A stretch of DNA of 64,000 nt from Punica granatum (Eukaryota > Streptophyta > Magnoliopsida > Myrtales > Lythraceae), in contig NC_045132.1 of assembly GCF_007655135.1 (NCBI RefSeq), forward strand, positions 10,602,001-10,666,000. The letters run 5' to 3'. The position numbers and the translations under genes were made by a program. The notes below the pieces were generated by a model that ran no database searches, was not told the DNA's origin, and was given only the letters and a program-made list of their open reading frames with translations. The first letter of the stretch is position 1; every line of letters begins with the position of its first letter. Of the stretch, positions 57,701 through 64,000 are shown piece after piece.

Positions 57701-58891
57701 TAGCCATGTGTTAATTTCACGATAGATAAATTGACTTCGGGCCATTACCCATCAAAACCCATAATACTTATAATATGAGGTCACCACCACCGAATAATTT
57801 CACAAACGGGACAAACGGGACGTATCGTGTGGCTAATTTAATCACTTGGATTAAATAATTGGGTGAATCGATCCTTAATTCGTAAACGCATCGATGATTT
57901 ACGGAACGACAAAAATGCCCTTTTCCATTAAAAGCTCACAATTTCAAAATACCGAGACACGTAACACGAATAAAATTGATGTCTAACAAGCACTCGCATG
58001 CTACGACTCGAGTCCGGGCCCGATTTGAGGTGGCTCGAGTCAAGGCGCGCGAGTCCTTAGACTCCTTCGTGTGACGCGATCTCCAATTTATATCCGAACA
58101 TTGCAATTTTATCGTCCAAGGGCATAATCGTCATTCCGCGATTCATCGATACCCTAGGCGTTAGGGAGTTGGAAACACCTCGATCTTGAACGAAAAGGGC
58201 GACCCGTTCGGGTGCAAGTTTCATTTGCACGGCCCATTCCGTTCGCTTTCGGTGTTTCTATCTTCCTATCGTAGATTTGGTGGCGAACATTTTATTTTAG
58301 TTACAAAACACGAAGAACCGGATTAATCGTGCACTCGACCTAAACAAACATTAGATAATGGATAGGCGGAATATTAGATTCCAATCTAGAGTCAAAATAC
58401 AAGTTTGGTTAATTCGGTGAAACTGCAATGACACTTAACCGAATAAGAGCTCTAAAACGAATCCACCCATGTAATTGGTTCAGAACCATATTCTAGTCCA
58501 CCATCTATGTTTGCTTAGGCTAGACACATTGTTTGCTAATCAACCCTGGCTAATAACTGATTAAATCACGTATACTCGACCTAATACACCACTTGTCTGT
58601 ATTCATCGGTATTTGTCAGTTATTATCTGTCTTTCATCAGTTTTATCAGTTTTCTTCTGTTTTTCATTTACTTTTGCTGATTTGTTGCTGTTCGGGCCCG
58701 AGCCCATAGGTTACGTGTTGCACGGGGTCCAACGCCCCAAATCACCGAACATAAGGTCCAACGCCTACTAACTCACTGAGCGCGTGCAACCCGAGTGCGG
58801 AATGGGATCTAGTCTCGAGTCACCATCACACTCCAAATATAGCCTATGTGGAAGGCGATTTGGATTGGATGCGTGAAACGTGTTTAGATAT
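54749..58891 (+). repeat. E2 3' LTR, interrupted by E5
   Basis: Begins TGTCAGCACC. Type A; possible TATA TATAAG at 56053-56058. The remaining ~850 bp to the LTR end are missing here and should lie after E5/E6 outside the window. No gene seen. Confidence 0.88.
58887..58891. other. Presumed left target duplication of E5 (GATAT)
   Basis: The five bases of E2 LTR before the E5 end. The partner is outside the window. Confidence 0.5.
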
Positions 58892-61679
58892 TGTACGGAT
58901 CCGAATGTGGACTCTCGTCGGGGCCCGCATGCGCGCTTTTGGATCGCGTGGCTTGGGAGTGTCCACCTTCCCGTGGGGACGCGTGACGGACACGCGTGAG
59001 AGAAGGAGTCGCCACTTATCATTTTACGACCCGATGGTCGAGGGCGAATAAGTTACCCGGGTCTAGGGGTATGAAACACCTAGTTTGTTGTTAAGGCATT
59101 GGTCTGTGCGGAACCGAAAAGTCCGTGTTCGGGGGTTCATGTTACGTGTGGGCCTATATCCCGCACGCCCTTTCGGTACTCTGGTTTGCTAGGCTTGTAT
59201 GTTTTATTATTTACCGCATGAATTAAGCTGCACTCAGCTGGCACGTTTTGACACCGGAGATTCGGTGAACTAAATGATGTCGGTTGAGAAGCCGAGAGAG
59301 AAGTAAACCCGTATGTCGGTGAGTTGGTTCACAATCTTGCGTTACAGTTCATCGAACCATGGAGGTTGAATCCCTGCGTGAACCAAAACCGCGAGATCTT
59401 GGATTTACTTGTGTCTGGGCAAGCATTAGACCGATTCGATTAATTCGACTCTCGGACCGTTCGCTCACCGACTGAAATTCTTACAAAACAAATGTACAAA
59501 ATAAAAATCCTTACAATGCTCTCGAAACAATAAATACAAATTACAAATGGCCGAATTCCAGTCGACTCGCGTTCGGTTATTATTCCGCTCTAACTCACCG
59601 TGAGTTTAGGGAAAAGACCGAAGAACTGAAATTCAATGCACGCTCTCACTGAATAGGGCGCTGGACCCTGTGAGTGTTGATTAAGGCGTTGGACCCTGTG
59701 ATCGATGATTAGGGCGTTGAACCCTAATATTGTTCGGCCTAGGGATCAGGCTCGACCCGAATGGCAAACAGGTGCGGAAAGATAACAAGCAGCAGATAAA
59801 TGACAGACAATGTGTTTGTATTCACCGAATATATGTGGATTAACAAGTTTATTGATCCGGGGTATTTTGACATGCAAATCCTACCCTAGACAAACAAATG
59901 CGTGTCAATATTTTAGCATTCTGCTTTGGTTTGAGAACCTGACATGTCGGGTGTCCGTAGTCAAGTTTCGAGTGTGTGGATTGTTTTTACAGTGATTCGG
60001 TGTTGTGACACTGAATTACCACTGAATTAACCAAACTCGTGTTTTGACTCTAGATTTGGAATCTAGAATTCCTCCTAACCCTTATCTAGTGTTTGGTTAG
60101 GTCGAGTGAAAGGTTAATCAGCATTTTGCATGTTTTCTGACAAAGATAACCATTCTAGTTACCCGAGTCTATGTTAGGATGACAAAAACTCATCAGTTAG
60201 ATAAGAAAAGGCTATGCAGATGAACCTGCACCTGAACAGGTAGCCCGTTCTTATCCCGTACTGTAGTGTTTCTGTCATGCTAACTCTAAGGTTGTCACTG
60301 AATTGTGAAAAGATGATTTTTCCCTTTATTTGAAAATTGTTTTCAGCAAAGGGGAAACATCGCAGTGCGGGCCACCTCGGCCTGTAGTCGGTGTCGACCA
60401 ATTCCCTGGATCGTCCAGGGTTGTGCAAGAATCCCTAAAAAGCCAAAGAACCGATCGATCTGCCCGGAAGTGATTTAGAAAGATCTTTTGTATCCTAACC
60501 TGAGCTACCTGGAATCAGGTCAAAACTCAAGTTGAGACACAAAAGCCCTTTTCAGACGTCCATGCTACATCGGACCGCGCGTTTCGGGTTTTGAAATTGA
60601 TAAGTTTGAAAAGGGCACCAACATCATTTGACAACTCATCGACGCGAGTTATCAGTTAATGGCCAATTCGTGTAAACTTTATCAGTATGAAGTGGGTTTA
60701 ATCATGTGAGCGTCCCGATTAACCCGTTTGTGAAATTAATGCTTAAGGGTTGTGCCGAATGCATTAATTGTGAAAACGATTCGCGACTCAACGACCAAGA
60801 CGATTCCATAAGATCGAGGATAATTTGGTCCAATGACCGAAACTACCCTCGTAACCGAATGGACCCGAATGAGTCATCGATACCCGAATCCATGCATGCT
60901 TTGTTTTGAAAGACATTTCATGTGAGATTCTCGATGTAATTGAACTTGCAAATTACACGAAATCCGAAAACGGATTTAAAATGGGAAGAGGAAGCCTCAT
61001 GGAACCCGAATAACTCCATGAGGAAGCCGAGAGGTCTCATGGCTTGTATTTGGTTTCACGAGTTTTCCCCGTCTTGTTTTGAATCGTTTCTCGCATGCTC
61101 AAACATCAAACATGTTAAATAACACAATTAAACGAAAGTCGGTATTATCATGATTTAAATAACACATTCAAACATGCAAACATGCACAAACATATTATTT
61201 AAGGAATCGATAAAACAATACCGACTTCATGGATGTGAGAAAAATAATAAAACTCAGGAAACAATTTAAATCGGGGCAAAGGAATCAAGTCTTGACCCAA
61301 AAAGGTCAAGAATGCTCTAGGTTACCTCATGGAGAGGTTAACCCGAACGATCTCGGCTTTTCCGGGTCGGGATAGTTTCCTCGACTTCGATTTAAATATT
61401 TCCCGACATATTAGCACGTTAAACGATGATAAACATGCATGGTGTAATAAGGAAATTGCATAATATTAAAGTTCGGAATTAAAATCATGCTTAAAACCCC
61501 TTAAAACTCCATAAACACAACAATAATGTAAAAATCCTAGCTCCTCTAAGTCGGGAATGGTCATACCTAGTCCCGAGATGCGGGATGGTACCTTCAAGAG
61601 TCGGGTTGGACCGTTGATGGGTCGGGTTTGGGCTGTTTCCCGTTGAACAGACCCGAATGGCACCAAACAGACCCGAATG

Positions 61680-62160
61680 GAAGGGTGGACAGACCCGACT
61701 GGCACAAGTCGGGTCGGACGTCACCACGGAGGCTCCCGATGGACTTTTGAGGCAAGGTCGGCGGCCTTGGATAGCCAAGGGACCCCTCTAGGTCACCGTG
61801 GTGGTCGTTTGTTCCCAGAGTAGTCGGGTCGACCCGTACAGTCCTGCAAAAATCACCCAAAACAGAGCACGTCTGGAATTTCGGACCCGACTGGCACAAG
61901 TCGGGTCGGACGTCGCCACGGAGGCTCCCGATGGAATTTTTGAGCAAGGCCAACGGCTCCCGACTGCTAACTCACCTCCGGAGGTGGATGTGGTGGTCGT
62001 TTTCCGAAAAGAGTCCTGGATCGACCCAATCTGCAAGAAAACCGAACAGACAGTCAGAAACGCCGGCCCGACTGAGCAGTTTTGGGGTCGGAATTCATAA
62101 CGGTGGATTCCGATGGAAGTTTTGAGCAAGGTCGGTGGCTCTCGACTCATAACGAACCCC
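61680..62160 (-). repeat. Tandem ~190-bp units in E5 LTR
   Basis: Units marked by GGAGGCTCCCGATGGA-like motifs near 61730, 61923 and 62106. Related to the E4 array (GGGAGCCTCC in LTR sense), although E4 and E5 belong to different LTR types. Confidence 0.7.
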
Positions 62161-63207
62161 CGGAGGTGGTTGATGGGTTTTGAAAGTTCAGACCGACTCG
62201 AAAAGGTGAGAAAACAGGGTTGGAAGTTTTGACCCCGGCTGGGCCAAAACTGTGCTCGATTCTGTACTGAGCTGATTCTCTAACTTAGAGGCTTCAAACT
62301 TGAAATCTAAGCTTGGAAATGGATAGAGGGGGTCGAAAACATGTAGGATATGAAGTTTGGTGAAGTTTGGATTTAAGCCGGGATGGATTCCGACTTAAGT
62401 CTTGAGTGTTTTGCTTGGTTTTTGGGTGGTTCTTGCTTGGTCATTTTGACATAAATTGTCAGACAACGTGAACAATTATCCCTTAAGCCGGTAATGCTAA
62501 CGTGGGGCCGGAGACGTCCTAGGAGGCCGAAACTGGATTTCTAAGGATGATTTTTGAGTTGCTTGGGCACTCCGGAGATTATTGTAATCTCTGTTTGTCG
62601 AGATCAAACCTCCAAGGACTTGAAAAGTGTATCTGAGACCTCTAAAGCACTGCTCGGGAGGTCTAGATGAGTCGTGTGATTTATTCCGACGATTCCACAT
62701 TGAGCCTTAAGAAGGCTAGCATTGTGTAACGTAAGCATTTGGCGTCAAGTTTCCCCAAAGAGGACCTCCGGATAAGGATTTCCACTGAAAATGGCCATTT
62801 CCGCTCCTTGGAGGTTACTCGGGAAACTGAAAAGGGTTTTGCTGTCTGTTTTGCCCAATTGTGAATGTCTGCTAGAGTTTTCCGGGCAATGCGGTATGAA
62901 CTTCGTTTGCCGTAATTCCATCAGACCATTCTCCGGCTATGCTCTTCCGAATAGGGGTATGCTTGTTTTGCCGCTCGGAAGTCATTTGAAGTGTCTGTGT
63001 GACTTCCAAGAGACAATCTGAAGCATTGTTCATGCTCTGTGTGCTGGTGGAGCATGGCCGAATATGACATTTGGAATTAACTTTTCTCCAGGAAACCGGC
63101 ATTTTTGGACTTCCACTAAAAAGTTGTCTGTATACAGAAAGTTGTTCTGTATAGAGCATATGATTTGCAAAATGCCTTTGGGGACACTTTTCATCTATTT
63201 GGCATTG

Positions 63208-63212
63208 AAGTG
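63208..63212. other. Presumed left target duplication of E6 (AAGTG)
   Basis: Last five bases of E5 before E6. The partner lies outside the window. Confidence 0.5.
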
Positions 63213-64000
63213 TGTACGGACCCGAATGTGGACTCTCGTCGGGGCCCGCATTGCGCCCTTTTGGATCGCGCGGCTTGGGGGTGTCCACCTTCCCGTGGGG
63301 ACGCGTGACGGACACGCGTGAGAGAAGGAGTCGCCACTTATCACTTTACGACCCGAATGTCGAGGGCGGATAAGTTACCCGGGTCTAGGGGTATGGAACA
63401 CCTAGTTTGTTGTTAAGGCATTGGTCTGTGCGGAACCGGAAAGTCCGTGTTCAGGGGTTCATGTTATGTGCGGGCCTATATCCCGCACACCCTTTCGGTA
63501 TTCTGGTTTGCTAAGCTTGCATGTTTTATGATTTACCGCATGAATTAAGCTGCACTCGGCTCGCACGTTTTGACACCGGAGATTCGGTGAACCAAACGAT
63601 GTCGGTTGAGGAGCCGAGAGAGAAGTAAACCCGTATGTCGGGGAGTTGATTCACAATCTTGTGTTACAGTTCATCGAACCATGGAGGTTGAATCCCTGCG
63701 TGAACCAGAACCACGAGTTCTTGGATTTACTTGTATCTGGGCAAGCATTAGACCGATTCGATTAATTCGACTCTCGGACCGTTCGCTCACCGACTGGAAT
63801 TCTTACAGAATAAAAGTACAAAATGAAATCCTTACAATGCTCTCAAAAACAATAAATACAAATTACAAAAGGGTTGAATTCCAGTCGTTTTGCGTTCGGT
63901 TATTATTCCACTCTAACTCACCGTGAGTTTAGGGAAAAGACCGAAGAACTGAAATTCAAGGGACGCTCTCAATGAATAGGGCGTTGGACCCTGTGAGTGT
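63213..64000 (-). mobile_element. E6: type B LTR end on the minus strand, cut by window end
   Basis: TGTACGG start, then reverse complement of the last ~790 bp of the E3 LTR, including the PBS-like decamer, the LTR-end hairpin and the AGGG/CCCT hairpins at the window edge. Confidence 0.88.

Larger units (their letters stand above)
17119..58891 (+). mobile_element. E2: backbone Tat/Ogre-like element, split by E1, E3, E4 and E5
   Basis: The visible parts are 17119-18462, 39318-42484 and 50483-58891; the rest of this span belongs to inserted elements. The coding parts rejoin in reading order across both inner insertions after removal of the 5-bp duplications. The 5' LTR, leader and ORF1 of E2 must lie upstream of E1, outside the window. 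The end of its 3' LTR (about 850 bp) must lie beyond E5/E6. All coding parts carry stops or frameshifts. Confidence 0.88.
58892..63212 (-). mobile_element. E5: type B LTR on the minus strand
   Basis: Starts TGTACGG, the reverse complement of the E3 LTR end, and follows the E3 LTR backwards to the part matching about 18773. It is cut there by E6; about 310 bp to the LTR start remain outside. Differences from E3: about 630 bp covering the TATA region (E3 about 19546-20290) are missing near 62345-62455, and the GC-rich block is replaced by ~190-bp tandem units. Whether it is a solo LTR or one end of a full element cannot be told. Confidence 0.88.

Overview
This window is plant repeat DNA and I see no host gene in it. 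It is a nest of very large Ty3/gypsy LTR retrotransposons of the Tat/Ogre type. The evidence is LTRs of about 4.6-5.7 kb, a primer-binding site matching the 3' end of plant tRNA-Arg, an extra ORF between the leader and gag, a gag-protease / RT-RNaseH-integrase split bridged by an intron-like segment, two tandem RNase H domains, no chromodomain, and tandem repeats in the 3' UTR. The ORF1 protein and the degree of nesting suggest a dicot. My impression is Myrtales, possibly pomegranate, but that is recognition, not proof.

Layout. Element E2 is the backbone. Its parts lie at 17119-18462 (gag), 39318-42484 (protease, intron, RT), 50483-52418 (RNase H, integrase), 52419-54748 (3' UTR) and 54749-58891 (3' LTR). 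Related elements have landed in it. E1 (1-17118, its left end outside the window) sits in E2 gag. E3 (18463-39317, 20,855 bp) sits further along gag with a GGCTC target duplication. E4 (42485-50482) sits between RT and RNase H with a GTATT duplication. E5 (58892-63212, minus strand) sits in the E2 3' LTR, and E6 (63213 to the window end, minus strand) sits inside the E5 LTR.

E3 is structurally complete. It has two LTRs about 1% different where I compared them, a PBS, ORF1 (498 codons), gag-protease (1206 codons), pol (1149 codons, no internal stop) and a PPT. E1 and E2 have the same plan but are broken by stops and frameshifts. E4 kept its LTR ends and target duplication but has only a short non-coding interior and a 3' LTR lacking its first 4.7 kb.

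The most interesting signal is RNA structure. In E1, E2 and E3 the 3' UTR begins with five consecutive hairpins, each followed by a GCAAAAG motif, and their stems keep pairing although the sequence changes. Further down, each element has its own tandem array (unit about 49 bp in E1, 30 bp in E3, mixed in E2), yet all are built from one mini-hairpin, CRGG-N5-CCYG, whose R and Y usually change together. The LTRs hold further small hairpins with changed but still paired stems, and a second copy of the PBS core. Together these look like a cis-acting RNA programme of this retrotransposon lineage.
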